Positions 32,535 through 43,195 of a stretch of DNA of 64,000 bases are shown here, piece after piece. Numbering within the stretch: the stretch's first letter is position 1; the number at the start of each line of letters is the position of its first letter. The position numbers were made by a program, and so were the translations under genes. The notes below the pieces were generated by a model that saw only the letters and a list, made by a program, of their open reading frames with translations, had not been told where the DNA came from and searched no databases. The DNA comes from Bradyrhizobium sp. B097 (GTDB taxonomy: Bacteria > Pseudomonadota > Alphaproteobacteria > Rhizobiales > Xanthobacteraceae): assembly GCF_038957035.1 (NCBI RefSeq), contig NZ_CP152412.1:620001-684000 (forward strand), written 5' to 3'.

Positions 32535-33743
32535 CTACTCCCCCGCCTGCAGCTTGCGCGGGGCGGGGAACAGCTCGGGCGTCGCTCCCTTGACGAAACG
32601 CGGCACTTCGATCGGGGTCTCAGCCTTGCTGAAGTCGAGTTCCTCGATGCGGCCGGCGCGCTTCTCGATCTTGTCGGCGGAGATCAGGATCTGCCTGACG
32701 TCCTCGTTGACCTGGCCGAAGTGGTTTTGCAGCTTGAGCACGCGCTCGCGCAGCCGGCTGAGGTCGTCGCCGAGATGCATCACCTCGTTGCGGATCTGGT
32801 CGGCGGCGTCGCGGATGCGGGCGTCCTTCAGGATCTGCTGCATCACCTGGATCGCCAGCATCAGCAGGGAGGGCGACACCAGCACGACCCGGGCGCGATA
32901 GGCCTTCTGGACCACGTCGTCGAAGCCGTCATGGATTTCGGCATAGACCGATTCCGACGGCACGAACATCAGCGCGGTGTCCTGGGTCTCGCCCGGGATC
33001 AGGTACTTCTCCGCGATGTCGCTGACATGCTTCAGCACGTCGGCGCGCAGCCGCTGGCTGGCGAATTTACGTTCCTCGTCGCTGCGCGCATCGTGCAGCG
33101 CGGTCATGGCCTCGAGCGGGAATTTCGCGTCGATGCAGAGCGGACGCTGGTCGGGCAGGAACACGACGCAGTCCGGCCGCTTGCCCGTGGTCAGCGTGTA
33201 CTGGAACTCGAACGAGCCCTTCGGCATGCCGTCCTGGACGATCGCTTCCATCCGCGCCTGGCCGAACGCGCCGCGCGACTGCTTGTTGGCGAGCACGTCG
33301 CGCAAGGTCGTCACCTGGGTGGTGAGCTCGTTGAGGTTCTTGTGCGCGTGATCGATGATGCCGAGCCGCTCGTGCAGCACCCGCAGCGAATCCATCGTGT
33401 TGCGCGTGGTCTGTTCCATCGATTGGCCGACCCGGTGGGTCACCGAGTCCAGCCGCTCGTTGACCGCGCGGGCCATCTCGGCCTGACGGCCGGCCAGTGC
33501 CTGCCCCATCGCGTCGACCCGCCCGGAGGCCTCGCTCTGCGCCCGCAGCATGTCGGCGAGCCGCTCTTCCAGCTCATCGGCGCGAATGGCCTGGGCCATC
33601 GCGAGTTCCGCGCCGCGCCGGCTGGCGCGCGCGATCACCATTGCGATGGCAAGCAGCAGGACCAGCGCCAGCGTGCCAAGGCCGATCAGGGCGTCGGAGA
33701 CACGGAGGGGAAGGTCGCCGATCGTGAGCAGAATCTCGTTCAT
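32535..33743 (-). CDS. rmuC: DNA recombination protein RmuC
   Basis: 402 residues from ATG at 33743 (MNEILLTIGDLPLRVSD); the frame extends 59 residues into the def upstream region without resemblance to the family. One membrane helix (about 17-40), a long helical coiled-coil region (50-150), then the RmuC nuclease-like domain with CVVFLPDQRPLCIDAKFPLE (about 193-212) carrying the PD-(D/E)xK-type DxK. It is thought to limit inversions and is a membrane-anchored nuclease. Divergent from def. Confidence 0.93.
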   Translation of the reverse strand: MNEILLTIGDLPLRVSDALIGLGTLALVLLLAIAMVIARASRRGAELAMAQAIRADELEERLADMLRAQSEASGRVDAMGQALAGRQAEMARAVNERLDSVTHRVGQSMEQTTRNTMDSLRVLHERLGIIDHAHKNLNELTTQVTTLRDVLANKQSRGAFGQARMEAIVQDGMPKGSFEFQYTLTTGKRPDCVVFLPDQRPLCIDAKFPLEAMTALHDARSDEERKFASQRLRADVLKHVSDIAEKYLIPGETQDTALMFVPSESVYAEIHDGFDDVVQKAYRARVVLVSPSLLMLAIQVMQQILKDARIRDAADQIRNEVMHLGDDLSRLRERVLKLQNHFGQVNEDVRQILISADKIEKRAGRIEELDFSKAETPIEVPRFVKGATPELFPAPRKLQAGE

Positions 33744-33845
33744 GCCATCAGTTGTAGCCGATTCGGCATCGCCATCGAACGAAAAGGGAACATTTATGGT
33801 AAACACTCCCTTAAATTCCTTGGTTAATGTTGTCTGAAGAAACGT

Positions 33846-33864
33846 GGTTAAGGCTGTCTTAACC
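33846..33864. promoter_or_regulatory. CtrA-type box between rmuC and def
   Basis: GGTTAAGGCTGTCTTAACC contains TTAA-N7-TTAAC (33848-33863), the full CtrA consensus of alphaproteobacteria, and is also a perfect 7-bp dyad. It lies 50 bp before the def start and about 100 bp before the rmuC start. Binding is inferred. Confidence 0.5.
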
Positions 33865-33913
33865 GGTTCCTGAGCGCATTGACCCCATGAAGTCAGCAGC
33901 TTAAATCGCCGCC

Positions 33914-34441
33914 ATGGCATTACGAGAAATCATCATCCTGCCGGACAAGCAGTTGCGTCTGGTATCGAAACCGATCGAGAAGGTGACGCCGGAGATCCGC
34001 AAGCTCGCCGACGACATGCTCGAGACCATGTATGACGCGCCGGGCATCGGGCTCGCGGCGATCCAGGTCGCGCAGCCGCTGCGGCTGATCACCATGGACC
34101 TCGCCAAGCGCGACGAGAACGGCGAGACCACGCCGCAGCCGCGGGTGTTCATCAATCCGGAGATCATCTCGCATTCGGAGGAGCTATCGGTCTACGAAGA
34201 GGGCTGCCTGTCGATCCCCGAATATTACGAGGAGGTCGAGCGCCCGGCGCGGGTGCGCCTGCGCTTCACCGACCTCGACGGCAAGGTGCACGAGGAGGAT
34301 GCGGAAGGACTCTATGCCACCTGCATCCAGCACGAGATCGACCACCTCAACGGCGTGCTGTTCGTGGACTATCTGTCGAAGCTGAAGCGCGACCGCGTGT
34401 TCAAGAAATTCGAGAAGGCCGCCAAGCGCGCGGCGGAGTAG
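33914..34441 (+). CDS. def: Peptide deformylase
   Basis: 175 residues. All three metal-site motifs are present: GIGLAAIQV (44-52), EGCLSIPE (96-103, Cys98) and [11 protein letters not shown] (137-147, His140, Glu141, His144). It removes the formyl group from new proteins. It is upstream of fmt and truA on the same strand; a repeat lies between def and fmt. Confidence 0.97.
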   Translation: MALREIIILPDKQLRLVSKPIEKVTPEIRKLADDMLETMYDAPGIGLAAIQVAQPLRLITMDLAKRDENGETTPQPRVFINPEIISHSEELSVYEEGCLSIPEYYEEVERPARVRLRFTDLDGKVHEEDAEGLYATCIQHEIDHLNGVLFVDYLSKLKRDRVFKKFEKAAKRAAE

Positions 34442-34460
34442 GATCGCCATCGGCACTCGA

Positions 34461-34583
34461 CTCCCTCTCCCGCTTGCGGGGGAGGGTTGGGGTGGCGGTC
34501 TTTCCACGAGTCGTATCGCTGAGATAGCCCCCACCCGGATCGCATCTTCGATGCGATCCGGCCTCCCCCGCAAGCGGGAGAGG
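34461..34583. repeat. Palindromic repeat, CTCTCCCGCTTGCGGG family, copy 1
   Basis: CTCCCTCTCCCGCTTGCGGG and the inverted CCCGCAAGCGGGAGAGG enclose a second dyad (GGATCGCATC / GATGCGATCC). It separates def from fmt. Confidence 0.85.
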
Positions 34584-34665
34584 CCAACCGAATTCGCGGA
34601 AAGACCCGCGCGCTTGATATGCGAATCCTCTCCCCGCAAGGGAAGGAACAGACCGAGTTCTCGTC

Positions 34666-35601
34666 ATGCCTCTTCGCCTGATCTTCATGGGCACGCCCGA
34701 TTTCGCGGTGCCGACGCTGCTGGAGCTGGTGGCCCATGGCCACGAGGTCGTGGCGGTCTACACCCGCGCGCCGAAGCCGGGCGGGCGGCGCGGCCTGCAA
34801 TTGCAGCCGACGCCGGTCGAGCAGGAGGCGCGTCGCCTCGGCATATCAGTGCTGACGCCGAAGACCCTCAAGACTCCGGAAGCGCTCGAGGCGTTTCACG
34901 CGCATGACGCGGATGCCGCCGTCGTCGTGGCCTATGGCATGATCCTGCCGCAGGCGATTCTCGACGCGCCGAAGCTCGGCTGCTTCAACCTGCATGCTTC
35001 GCTATTGCCGCGCTGGCGCGGCGCCGCGCCGATCAACCGCGCCATCATGGCGGGCGATGCCGAAAGCGGCGTGATGGTGATGAAGATGGATGTCGGCCTC
35101 GACACCGGCGACGTCGCGATGGCCGAGCGGCTGCCGATCTCGGACAGCATGACGGCATCCGACCTGCACGACGCGCTGGCGCCGCTCGGCGCCGATCTGA
35201 TGGTACGCGCAATGGGCGCGCTGCAGCGTGGCGGCTTGCAGCTGACGAAGCAGAGCGAGGCCGGCGTCACCTACGCTGCCAAGATCGAGAAGGCCGAGGC
35301 GCGGATCGACTGGAAGCAGGCGGCGCACGCGGTGCTGCGGCACATTCACGGGCTTTCGCCGTTCCCCGGCGCCTGGTGCGAGCTTTTGGGCGAGGGCGAG
35401 CCGGTGCGGCTGAAGATCCTGCGTTGCGAATTGGCGAAAGGCGCGGGCGAGCCGGGCGATGTGCTCGACGACAATCTTGCGATCGCCTGCGGCGATGGCG
35501 CGGTCCGGATCCTCGAACTGCAGCGCGCCGGCAAGGCGCCGATGAAGGCCGCGGATTTTCTGCGCGGCACGCCGTTGAAGCCGCCCGCGCGGCTCGCCTG
35601 A
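34666..35601 (+). CDS. fmt: Methionyl-tRNA formyltransferase
   Basis: 311 residues. N-terminal [19 protein letters not shown], then [20 protein letters not shown] (about 105-124) with the catalytic Asn/His region, and the C-terminal OB-like domain ([19 protein letters not shown]). It formylates initiator Met-tRNA with 10-formyl-tetrahydrofolate. The AAGGGAAGG upstream supports the start. Its TGA overlaps the ATG of truA by one base. Confidence 0.97.
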   Translation: MPLRLIFMGTPDFAVPTLLELVAHGHEVVAVYTRAPKPGGRRGLQLQPTPVEQEARRLGISVLTPKTLKTPEALEAFHAHDADAAVVVAYGMILPQAILDAPKLGCFNLHASLLPRWRGAAPINRAIMAGDAESGVMVMKMDVGLDTGDVAMAERLPISDSMTASDLHDALAPLGADLMVRAMGALQRGGLQLTKQSEAGVTYAAKIEKAEARIDWKQAAHAVLRHIHGLSPFPGAWCELLGEGEPVRLKILRCELAKGAGEPGDVLDDNLAIACGDGAVRILELQRAGKAPMKAADFLRGTPLKPPARLA

Positions 35602-36338
35602 TGCCCCGCTACAAGCTCACCATCGAATATGACGGCACGCCGTTCTCCGGCTGGCAGATCCAGGACACCGCGCCGACCGTGCAGGGCGCGCTGGAGACGG
35701 CGGTCAAGGCGATCTGCGGCGAGGACGTGCGCGTCCATGGCGCCGGGCGTACCGATGCCGGCGTGCATGCGCGCGGCCAGGTCGCGCATTGCGACATCGC
35801 CAAGCAATTTCCGCCCGGCCGCTTCCGCGACGGGCTGAACGCGCATCTGCGGCCCAATCCGATCGGCGTGCTGGCGGCTGATATCGTATCAGACGATTTC
35901 GAGGCGAGGTTCTCGGCGATCAAGCGGCACTATCTCTATCGCATCACCAACACCCGTGCGAACCTCGCGCTCGACATCGGTCGCGTCTGGCGCGTGCCGC
36001 GGGCGCTCGATGCCGACGCGATGCACGAGGCCGCGCAGCGACTGCTCGGCAAGCACGATTTCACCACCTTCCGCGACACCGAGTGCCAGGCCAAGTCGCC
36101 GGAGAAGACGCTCGATCAGCTCGACGTCACGCGCGAGGGCGATGCCATCAACATCGTGACGTCCGCGCGCTCGTTCCTGCACAGCCAGGTGCGTTCGATG
36201 GTCGGCTCGCTGGTCTGGGTCGGCGAGGGCCGCTGGAGCCCTGACGATCTCTTTGGCGCACTCGCCGCCCGCAACCGCGCCGCCTGCGGCCCCGTGGCGC
36301 CACCGGACGGGCTCTATTTGATGCGGGTGGATTATTAG
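35601..36338 (+). CDS. truA: tRNA pseudouridine(38-40) synthase
   Basis: 245 residues from the ATG that overlaps the fmt stop (TGATG). Motifs: [18 protein letters not shown] (4-21), the catalytic [19 protein letters not shown] (44-62, with Asp in RTDAG), and the C-terminal [19 protein letters not shown]. It modifies positions 38-40 of several tRNAs. Last gene of def-fmt-truA. Confidence 0.97.
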   Translation: MPRYKLTIEYDGTPFSGWQIQDTAPTVQGALETAVKAICGEDVRVHGAGRTDAGVHARGQVAHCDIAKQFPPGRFRDGLNAHLRPNPIGVLAADIVSDDFEARFSAIKRHYLYRITNTRANLALDIGRVWRVPRALDADAMHEAAQRLLGKHDFTTFRDTECQAKSPEKTLDQLDVTREGDAINIVTSARSFLHSQVRSMVGSLVWVGEGRWSPDDLFGALAARNRAACGPVAPPDGLYLMRVDY

Positions 36339-36353
36339 GCGGTGTGAATGATC

Positions 36354-36477
36354 CGGTAGGATGGGTCGAGCGAAGCGAAACCCATCACTTCGAATCCGCG
36401 GCCCACATGATGGGTTTCGCGGAGTTTATCATCGGGCCGCGCTTTGCGCGGACCCGTTGGCTCTACCCATCCTACGG
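36354..36477. repeat. Palindromic repeat, GTAGGATGGGT family
   Basis: CGGTAGGATGGGTCGAGCGA at the left and CTCTACCCATCCTACGG at the right, with internal GAAACCCATCA / TGATGGGTTTC. A single copy in the window, downstream of truA. Confidence 0.8.
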
Positions 36478-36566
36478 ACCATATCTGGTGCGGGCGGATG
36501 ACGAGCAGCCCCAATCCCTACTGTGCATGGGGTTGTTTTCGACGTTTTTGTCTAGCTAGGCGGCGC

Positions 36567-36733
36567 TCTCTCCTAGCCTCGCCCCGCTTGCGGGGAGAGG
36601 CCGGATTGCATGCAGCGCAGCGGAATGCGATCCGGGTGAGGGGGACTCTCCGCGAGTCCGTTGCTCACCATCTTTGCGGTTAGACCCCTCACCCCGACCC
36701 TCTCCCCGCAAGAGCGGGGCGAGGGAGAAGAGG
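36567..36733. repeat. Palindromic repeat, CTCTCCCGCTTGCGGG family, copy 2 (longer form)
   Basis: GCCTCGCCCCGCTTGCGGGG and the inverted CCCCGCAAGAGCGGGGCGAG enclose about 120 bp with CGGATTGCATGC / GCATTCCG-type inner dyads. It ends two bases before the stop codon of dapE and, with the copy at 36354, fills the truA-dapE convergent gap. Confidence 0.8.
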
Positions 36734-36734
36734 A

Positions 36735-37901
36735 CTACGCAAAATACCGGTCCAGCACGCCACGATAGACCTTCGTCAGCTTCTCCAGATCGGCCACCGG
36801 CGTGCGCTCGTCGATCTGGTGCATGGTCTGGCCGACCAGGCCGAATTCGATCACCGGGCAATAGCCCGAGATGAAGCGCGCGTCAGACGTGCCGCCCGAG
36901 GTGGAGAGTTCCGGCTTGCGGCCCGTGACCTCCTCGATCGCGGCGACCGCGAGATCGGTGAACGGGCCGGGCTGGGTGACGAACACGTTCGAGTTCGACG
37001 GCTGCCAATCGATGTGGGCGCGGATGCGGTTGCCGCAGGCCTTCGCCAGCCGCTCGTCGACCAGCTGCCGCAGGCTCTCCTGGGTGTGGTTGTCGTTGTA
37101 GCGGATGTTGAACTTCGCCCGCGCCTGGCCGGGGATCACATTGCTTGCGGTGTTGCCGACATCGACCGTGGTAAATTCGAGGTTGCTGGCCTGGAATTGC
37201 GCGCTGCCGTGATCGAGCGGCTCGTCGCTCAGCGCCACGATCAGCCGCGAGATATCAGGCACCGGGTTCGAGGCGCGGTGCGGATAGGCGACGTGGCCCT
37301 GCACGCCATCGACCACCAGCGTGCCCGACTGCGAGCCGCGCCGGCCGATCTTGATCATGTCGCCGAGCACCTCGACATTGGAGGGCTCGCCGAGCACGCA
37401 ATGGTCGAACTTTTCGCCGCGCTCGGCGCACCATTTCAGCAGCTTGACGGTGCCGTTGATCGAGACGTCTTCCTCGTCGCCGGTGATCAGGAAGGAGATC
37501 GAGCCGTTGCCATCTTCTCGCGGCTTGCCGCCATGATCCCTTAGATATTGCAGCACGGCGGCGACACTGCAGGCGATGCCGCCCTTCATGTCGACGGCGC
37601 CGCGGCCGTAGAGATAGCCGTCCTTGACCTCGCCGGAGAACGCGCCGAGCGTCCACGCCGCTTCATCGCCGGGCGGCACCACGTCGGTGTGGCCGGCGAA
37701 GGTGATATGCGGCGCCGAAGAGCCGATGCGGGCATAGAGATTGTCGATATCGGCGGTGCCGGGCTCGGAGAACGTCACGCGGTGGACGTCGAAGCCTGCG
37801 CTTTTCAGCAAATTTTCAAGAACGCCAAGCGCGCCGGCGTCGGCCGGGGTGACGGAGGGGCAGCGAACCAGATCGCGGGTAATCGAGACGGCATCACTCA
37901 T
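36735..37901 (-). CDS. dapE: Succinyl-diaminopimelate desuccinylase
   Basis: 388 residues. M20 metallopeptidase motifs: [16 protein letters not shown] (about 69-84) with the first metal His, [16 protein letters not shown] (about 95-110), [14 protein letters not shown] with the catalytic Glu pair, and a C-terminal [12 protein letters not shown]. It removes succinate from N-succinyl-L,L-DAP in lysine/peptidoglycan synthesis. The dapD gene lies 0.9 kb upstream on the same strand, with a DUF805 gene between. Confidence 0.96.
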   Translation of the reverse strand: MSDAVSITRDLVRCPSVTPADAGALGVLENLLKSAGFDVHRVTFSEPGTADIDNLYARIGSSAPHITFAGHTDVVPPGDEAAWTLGAFSGEVKDGYLYGRGAVDMKGGIACSVAAVLQYLRDHGGKPREDGNGSISFLITGDEEDVSINGTVKLLKWCAERGEKFDHCVLGEPSNVEVLGDMIKIGRRGSQSGTLVVDGVQGHVAYPHRASNPVPDISRLIVALSDEPLDHGSAQFQASNLEFTTVDVGNTASNVIPGQARAKFNIRYNDNHTQESLRQLVDERLAKACGNRIRAHIDWQPSNSNVFVTQPGPFTDLAVAAIEEVTGRKPELSTSGGTSDARFISGYCPVIEFGLVGQTMHQIDERTPVADLEKLTKVYRGVLDRYFA

Positions 37902-37950
37902 GCGCCTCGCTTAACACGTCACACCGCGGGTGGACCAGCTTTGTGCGGCA

Positions 37951-38535
37951 TCATTCGAGCTCGCTCTGCTGATCCCAGCCCTGCCTGGAGCGCGACCCGT
38001 TGCCGCGGTCGCCGCCTTGCCGCACATGGGTTTTTCCAAGCGGATTGGGACCATAGCGATTGGGGTAAGAGGTGCCGCGCAGAAACGCCAGCTCGATGAA
38101 GCCCCAGATATAGAACACGAAGACGATCGCGCCCGCGGCCATCACCCAATAGGAATCATCGGGAAGCCGGTCCGAGAACTGGCTCATGAGGCCTGGGATC
38201 GCGAAGAACGGGACCATCCACCAGCCGCTCTTGTCGCGGTCGTGCAGGCGCTTGATCGAGACCGCGATGTAGACCCAGACGAACAGTGCCGTCCCGCTGG
38301 CCTTGACCAGCAGCGCGGGCAAACCGGCAAGGGTCAGCGATCTGTAGCTATCAGGGTCGAACGCCCGGAAGATGTCGTCGACATTGAAGCCGAACCCGCG
38401 CTTGCCGCCGAGGCCCGCCAAGATCACCAGCGCGGCCAGGAATATCATCCAGCACACGATGATCAGTGCTGCGAGCCAGAACTTGGCCCGGTTGACGCGG
38501 CCCTTGAAGCCGAACAGGTAATTGGCCCAGTCCAT
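37951..38535 (-). CDS. DUF805 membrane protein
   Basis: 194 residues from ATG at 38535 (MDWANYLFGFKGRVNRAKFW), the characteristic DUF805 start, with GGAGC upstream. About four membrane helices (21-40, 75-95, 115-130, 143-165) with the conserved loop IKRLHDRDKSGWWMVPFF. The C-terminus is Arg/Gly-rich. Function unknown. It lies between dapE and dapD on the same strand. Confidence 0.9.
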   Translation of the reverse strand: MDWANYLFGFKGRVNRAKFWLAALIIVCWMIFLAALVILAGLGGKRGFGFNVDDIFRAFDPDSYRSLTLAGLPALLVKASGTALFVWVYIAVSIKRLHDRDKSGWWMVPFFAIPGLMSQFSDRLPDDSYWVMAAGAIVFVFYIWGFIELAFLRGTSYPNRYGPNPLGKTHVRQGGDRGNGSRSRQGWDQQSELE

Positions 38536-38618
38536 GAAAAAGCTCCGGACAGCGGCAATGTTTCGCGGCCCGGAGTTTTGTCGGCGTCGGATGGAATTTG
38601 GTTCGATCAGTCTAGACC

Positions 38619-38750
38619 CGTCATCCCCGCGCAAAGGCTTCGCCTTTGTCGCTGGAGGTGCGAGCGGAGCGAGCCTCGAAGGATGCACGGCCACAGTCGG
38701 GCCGTCGACCCTTCGAGGGCCGCTGAAGAAGCGGCCACCTCAGGGTGACG
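38619..38750. repeat. Palindromic repeat, CGTCATCCCCGCGCAAAG family
   Basis: The left end CGTCATCCCCGCGCAAAGGC and the right end CACCTCAGGGTGACG, with internal dyads (CTCGAAGGATG / CTTCGAGGG; GGCCGTCGACC). One copy, directly after the 3' end of dapD. Confidence 0.7.
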
Positions 38751-38759
38751 GTGCGTTCC

Positions 38760-39605
<846 letters not shown>

Positions 39606-39694
39606 CGGGACAATCCTTGGGCGTATCGGGGATATGAGGGAATTTTGCAGGGCTTTTTCGGAATTTGGGGCAAGAGAGTCAAGGCAAACCCCAC

Positions 39695-39816
39695 CGTCGT
39701 CCCGGCGCAGGCCGGGACCCATAACCACGAATGCCAGCGATGCGGCACGATGGGGCCGTAGCGCGTAATCCAACCGAGATTAGTGGTTATGGGTCCCCGC
39801 CTACGCCGGGACGACG
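39695..39816. repeat. Palindromic repeat, CGTCGTCCTGGCGAA family, copy 2 (CCCGGC variant)
   Basis: CGTCGTCCCGGCGCAGGCCG with GGGACCCATAACCAC, and inverted GTGGTTATGGGTCCCCGCCT to GGGACGACG. It sits between dapD and the HAD gene. Confidence 0.85.
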
Positions 39817-39826
39817 TGGGGAGAGA

Positions 39827-40516
39827 TCAGGGCTTCAGCCGCTGCAAGAACCCGGTGAGATCGTCCGTGACATGGTCGACATAAGCGGCGTCGCGGCCTT
39901 CGAGCTCCCAGGTCTCGCGCACCACTTCCTGGCTGCCGTCGGGCACCACCAGCACGGTGGTCATGCCGAGCTCATGCGGCACCACCAGATTGCGCGCGAG
40001 GTCCTCGAACATCGCAGCCTTCGCCGGATCGACGTCGTGAAGCCTGAGGAACTTCTGGTAGGTCTGCGGCGCCGGCTTGGGCTCGAGATCGGCGGCGATG
40101 ATGTCGAACACGCCGTCGAAATGATTGGAGATGCCGAGCCGGCCGAGCACCGCGTCGACATGGTCGACCGAGCCGTTGGTCAGGATCAGCTTGCGCCCCG
40201 GCAGCTTCTCGATCGCAGCGCCCATCGCCGGATTCGGCTGCAGCGGCGAGTGGTCGATCTTGTGCACATAGGCGAGATAGTCGTCGGCCTGTACACCGTG
40301 CTCGGTCATCATGCCGCGCATCGTGGTGCCGTAGCGCAGGTAATAGTCCTTCTGCAGCCGCCGTGCCTCCTCGGGCGAGATCTTCAGCCAGTTGCCGACG
40401 AACTCGCCGATCCGCGCATCGACCTGCTGCCACAGGTTGACGTGATGCGGGTACAGCGTGTTGTCGAGGTCGAACACCCAGGTCTCGACATGGCCGAAGC
40501 TGCGGGGAGTTTTCAT
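39827..40516 (-). CDS. HAD-superfamily pyrimidine 5'-nucleotidase
   Basis: 229 residues. HAD motif I is WVFDLDNTLYPHHVNLWQQV (13-32) with DxDxT, motif II is the T/S of LILTNGSVDHVDAVL, and motif III/IV is KPAPQTYQKF then AAMFEDLARNLVVPHELGM. This is the pattern of SDT1-like pyrimidine 5'-nucleotidases found next to dapD in related bacteria. It dephosphorylates pyrimidine nucleotides or similar. Both sides carry a palindromic repeat of the same family. Confidence 0.92.
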   Translation of the reverse strand: MKTPRSFGHVETWVFDLDNTLYPHHVNLWQQVDARIGEFVGNWLKISPEEARRLQKDYYLRYGTTMRGMMTEHGVQADDYLAYVHKIDHSPLQPNPAMGAAIEKLPGRKLILTNGSVDHVDAVLGRLGISNHFDGVFDIIAADLEPKPAPQTYQKFLRLHDVDPAKAAMFEDLARNLVVPHELGMTTVLVVPDGSQEVVRETWELEGRDAAYVDHVTDDLTGFLQRLKP

Positions 40517-40529
40517 GTTATCTTTCCGT

Positions 40530-40672
40530 CGTCGTCCTGGCGAAAGCCAGGACCCATACCGCGTGATCCATCAAATGAAGCGCGGTGCCAATACCGCGCA
40601 ATGGTCGGTCACTACCCGTCTTTGCCAAATGATTGCCTGTGGTAATGGGTCCTGGCTTTCGCCAGGACGACG
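40530..40672. repeat. Palindromic repeat, CGTCGTCCTGGCGAA family, copy 3
   Basis: CGTCGTCCTGGCGAAAGCCA with GGACCCATA and inverted TGGCTTTCGCCAGGACGACG bracket about 95 bp. It lies just upstream of the HAD gene's start. Confidence 0.85.
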
Positions 40673-40699
40673 GTGATGTATGTGGCGCCACTGTCTTCA

Positions 40700-41758
40700 T
40701 CACGGCATCGCAAAGCGCAGCGTCTTGCCGCCGCTGGTCATGTCGACGGTGGTGAAGCCGAGCGCGGTGAGGCCGCGGGTGGCGCAGTCGCCCTGCTCGT
40801 TGACCTCGAACTTGCTTTCGCGGGTGCAGAGCTGCACCGCACCGCCCCAGTTCAGCGGCTTGTCCTTGATGCGGATGGCGCGGTTGTCGCCGTCGACGGC
40901 TTCCGCGAAGGAATAGATCTGCTTCGGCGTGCCCGACACGTCGGGATGCAGGCACTTGCCGGGGTCGATCCGATACCAGCCGCGGCTGGTCACCGCCTTG
41001 CCGTCGTCGGTCGCGACCGCGGCCATCACCTTGTGCGGCGTGTCGTTGCACCAGGTCAGCCCGGTCGGCGACGGCTTCTGCACGGCGTCGACCATGGTGT
41101 TGAAGAAGTTCGGCGACTGCACGATGTCGCTGCCGAGCCCGCGGCTCCTGAGGAAGGCCGACAGCGCGCTCTGGGTCTTCGGCCCATCGACGCCGTCGAT
41201 CGGCGCCGCGTCGTAGCCTGCGATCACCAAGAGGCGCTGGATGCCGGCGAGCCGCGCCTGCTCGTCGTCATACTCGCTGTCCTCGGCGAGGTAGGCGACA
41301 AGATTGCCGTCATCGGTCTGCGTCGGCGTGATCTGGGTGAATTGCGCCGGTGTCTGGCCGGAGCGGCATTGGCGCGCGGCGGCGATCACGAAATTGTCCT
41401 GCGCGACGCACAGCGCGTCGGTGCCGTTCTGCGGGATCGGCGACGCACCGTAGACGCCGAGCGCGCGGGCATTCAGCAGCACGCGATCCGCGGTCAGCGC
41501 GCCCTGCACCACGACGCGGCAGGTCGCGGGATCGATCCGAAACCAGCCGCGTGTCGCCGTTGCGGCCTTGTCGTCGATGCCGATCGCGGCCTCGATCACG
41601 TAGCTCATGCGGTTGCAGAGCTTGAGATCGGCATGTGCGGGCGCGGCTGAGAACAGAAACGACACCAGCGCGGCCGGCAACGACATCGCGAGCCGCGCCG
41701 GCGGCGACCGGCGAGGGTTCCTCGCCGCGCGTCCCGCGATGACGACCTCGTCTGCCAT
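40700..41758 (-). CDS. Exported double-DUF1036 protein with a peptidoglycan-binding-like middle
   Basis: 352 residues. The ATG (41758) overlaps the argB stop (TAATG). A long N-region precedes the hydrophobic signal core (about 25-43, ending APAHA). Two DUF1036 domains follow: LKLCNRMSYVIEAAIGIDDK (45 on) and LTWCNDTPHKVMAAVATDDG in the second half, each with the conserved RGW(F/Y)RIDPxxC. Between them is a segment (IQRLLVIAGYDAAPIDGVDG) like a peptidoglycan-binding domain. Probably periplasmic; role unknown. Confidence 0.82.
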   Translation of the reverse strand: MADEVVIAGRAARNPRRSPPARLAMSLPAALVSFLFSAAPAHADLKLCNRMSYVIEAAIGIDDKAATATRGWFRIDPATCRVVVQGALTADRVLLNARALGVYGASPIPQNGTDALCVAQDNFVIAAARQCRSGQTPAQFTQITPTQTDDGNLVAYLAEDSEYDDEQARLAGIQRLLVIAGYDAAPIDGVDGPKTQSALSAFLRSRGLGSDIVQSPNFFNTMVDAVQKPSPTGLTWCNDTPHKVMAAVATDDGKAVTSRGWYRIDPGKCLHPDVSGTPKQIYSFAEAVDGDNRAIRIKDKPLNWGGAVQLCTRESKFEVNEQGDCATRGLTALGFTTVDMTSGGKTLRFAMP

Positions 41759-42651
41759 TACTTATGGATCAGCGTGCCGGTGCCCTGGTTGGTGAAGAGC
41801 TCGAGCAGCACGGCGTGCTGGGTCTTGCCGTCGATGATGACGACGCCCTGCACGCCCTGTTCGAGCGCGTAGATGCAGGTCTCGACCTTCGGGATCATGC
41901 CGCCGGAAATCGTGCCGTCGGCGATCAGCTTGCGGGCCTCCTTGATCGACAGGTCCGGAATCAGCTTCTTGGACTTGTCGAGCACGCCGGGCACATCGGT
42001 CAGCAGCAGCAGGCGCTTGGCCTTCAGCGCGCCCGCGATCGCGCCGGCAAAGGTATCGGCGTTGACGTTCAGCGTCAGGCCGTCCTGCGAGGTTGCCAGC
42101 GGCGCCAGCACCGGGATCAGCTCATAGCCGATCAGCTGATTGAGCAGCGTGAGGTCGACCTTCTCGGGATCGCCGACGAAGCCGAGATCGACCGCCTTCT
42201 CGATGTTGGAATCGGGATCGACCATGGTGCGCGTCGTCTTCGACGCCTTCACCATGTTGCCGTCCTTGCCGGAGAGGCCCACGGCCTTGCCGCCGGCTTC
42301 GTTGATGTAGCCGACGATCTGCTTGTTGACCGAACCCGCCAGCACCATCTCGACGATCTCGATGGTCGCGGCGTCGGTGATGCGCAGCCCGGCCGCGAAT
42401 TCCGACTGGATGCCGAGGCGCTTCAGCATGGTCGCGATCTGCGGCCCGCCACCATGTACGACCACCGGGTTGATCGCGGTCTGCTCAAGCAGCACGATGT
42501 CGCGCGCGAACGCCTTGGCGGTGTCCTCGGCGCCCATGGCATGGCCGCCATATTTGATGACGATGGTTTCCTCGTCATATTCCTGCATGTGCGGCAGCGC
42601 CTCGGACAGGATGCGGGCCTGATCGAGCGGGCTGATGTGCTGGTCGGTCAT
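41758..42651 (-). CDS. argB: Acetylglutamate kinase
   Basis: 297 residues. Motifs: [12 protein letters not shown] (30-41), [20 protein letters not shown] (62-81) for the substrate and ATP site, and the C-terminal arginine-sensing extension type ([20 protein letters not shown]). It phosphorylates N-acetylglutamate in arginine synthesis and is often arginine-inhibited. Its stop overlaps the start of the DUF1036 gene. The palindromic repeat at 42733 lies upstream. Confidence 0.97.
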   Translation of the reverse strand: MTDQHISPLDQARILSEALPHMQEYDEETIVIKYGGHAMGAEDTAKAFARDIVLLEQTAINPVVVHGGGPQIATMLKRLGIQSEFAAGLRITDAATIEIVEMVLAGSVNKQIVGYINEAGGKAVGLSGKDGNMVKASKTTRTMVDPDSNIEKAVDLGFVGDPEKVDLTLLNQLIGYELIPVLAPLATSQDGLTLNVNADTFAGAIAGALKAKRLLLLTDVPGVLDKSKKLIPDLSIKEARKLIADGTISGGMIPKVETCIYALEQGVQGVVIIDGKTQHAVLLELFTNQGTGTLIHK

Positions 42652-42732
42652 GGGGCTGGTCTCACGTCAGCGGAGGGACGGGCGCGTTTCTATCTGATTG
42701 CCGGGCAGGGCGCAAAGTGGGGATCGCGATTC

Positions 42733-42816
42733 GTAGCCCGGATGGAGCGCACGCAAAATCCGGGGCTTGCACCCGCGGCACGATTCCCGGATTTCGCTTC
42801 GCTGCGTCCGGGCTAC
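42733..42816. repeat. Palindromic intergenic repeat, GTAGCCCGGAT family, copy 4
   Basis: Arms GTAGCCCGGATGGAGCGCAC and CGCTGCGTCCGGGCTAC, 84 bp, between argB and the DUF423 gene on the minus strand. Confidence 0.83.
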
Positions 42817-42826
42817 AGGCTACCGT

Positions 42827-43195
42827 TCAGCGCTTCGGCCACATAGCCGAAACCGCCAGCAGCAGCCAGCTCAGGATCAGCAGCGTTCCGCCTGATGGAG
42901 CCGCCATCGGAAACAGGCCATGGCCGCCATATTGGCGCAGCGTGAGATCGCCCGCGAACAATGACGCGGCGATGACGAAGCCTGCCGCCGCCACGACACC
43001 GAGCTTCAGATGGATGATCGCGCGCTCCGCGACCGCAATGGTCGCGATGGCGGCGGTGGTATGGAACAGCAGCATCGAGGATGCCGCCGCCAGCCGCGAT
43101 GCGTCCGGCAGATGGGCTGCGGCCGCTGCCAAAATCACGCCGCAGGCGCCCATGATCGCGGCAAGGCCGATCAGGAGACGGGATGCGCCGTTCAT
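42827..43195 (-). CDS. DUF423 membrane protein
   Basis: 122 residues from ATG at 43195, overlapping the engB stop by 4 bp (ATGA). Four hydrophobic segments; the family pattern shows as LLIGLAAIMGACGVILAAAA and GLFPMAAPSGGTLLILSWLL. Small inner-membrane protein, function unknown. Coupled translation with engB is likely. Confidence 0.85.
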   Translation of the reverse strand: MNGASRLLIGLAAIMGACGVILAAAAAHLPDASRLAAASSMLLFHTTAAIATIAVAERAIIHLKLGVVAAAGFVIAASLFAGDLTLRQYGGHGLFPMAAPSGGTLLILSWLLLAVSAMWPKR

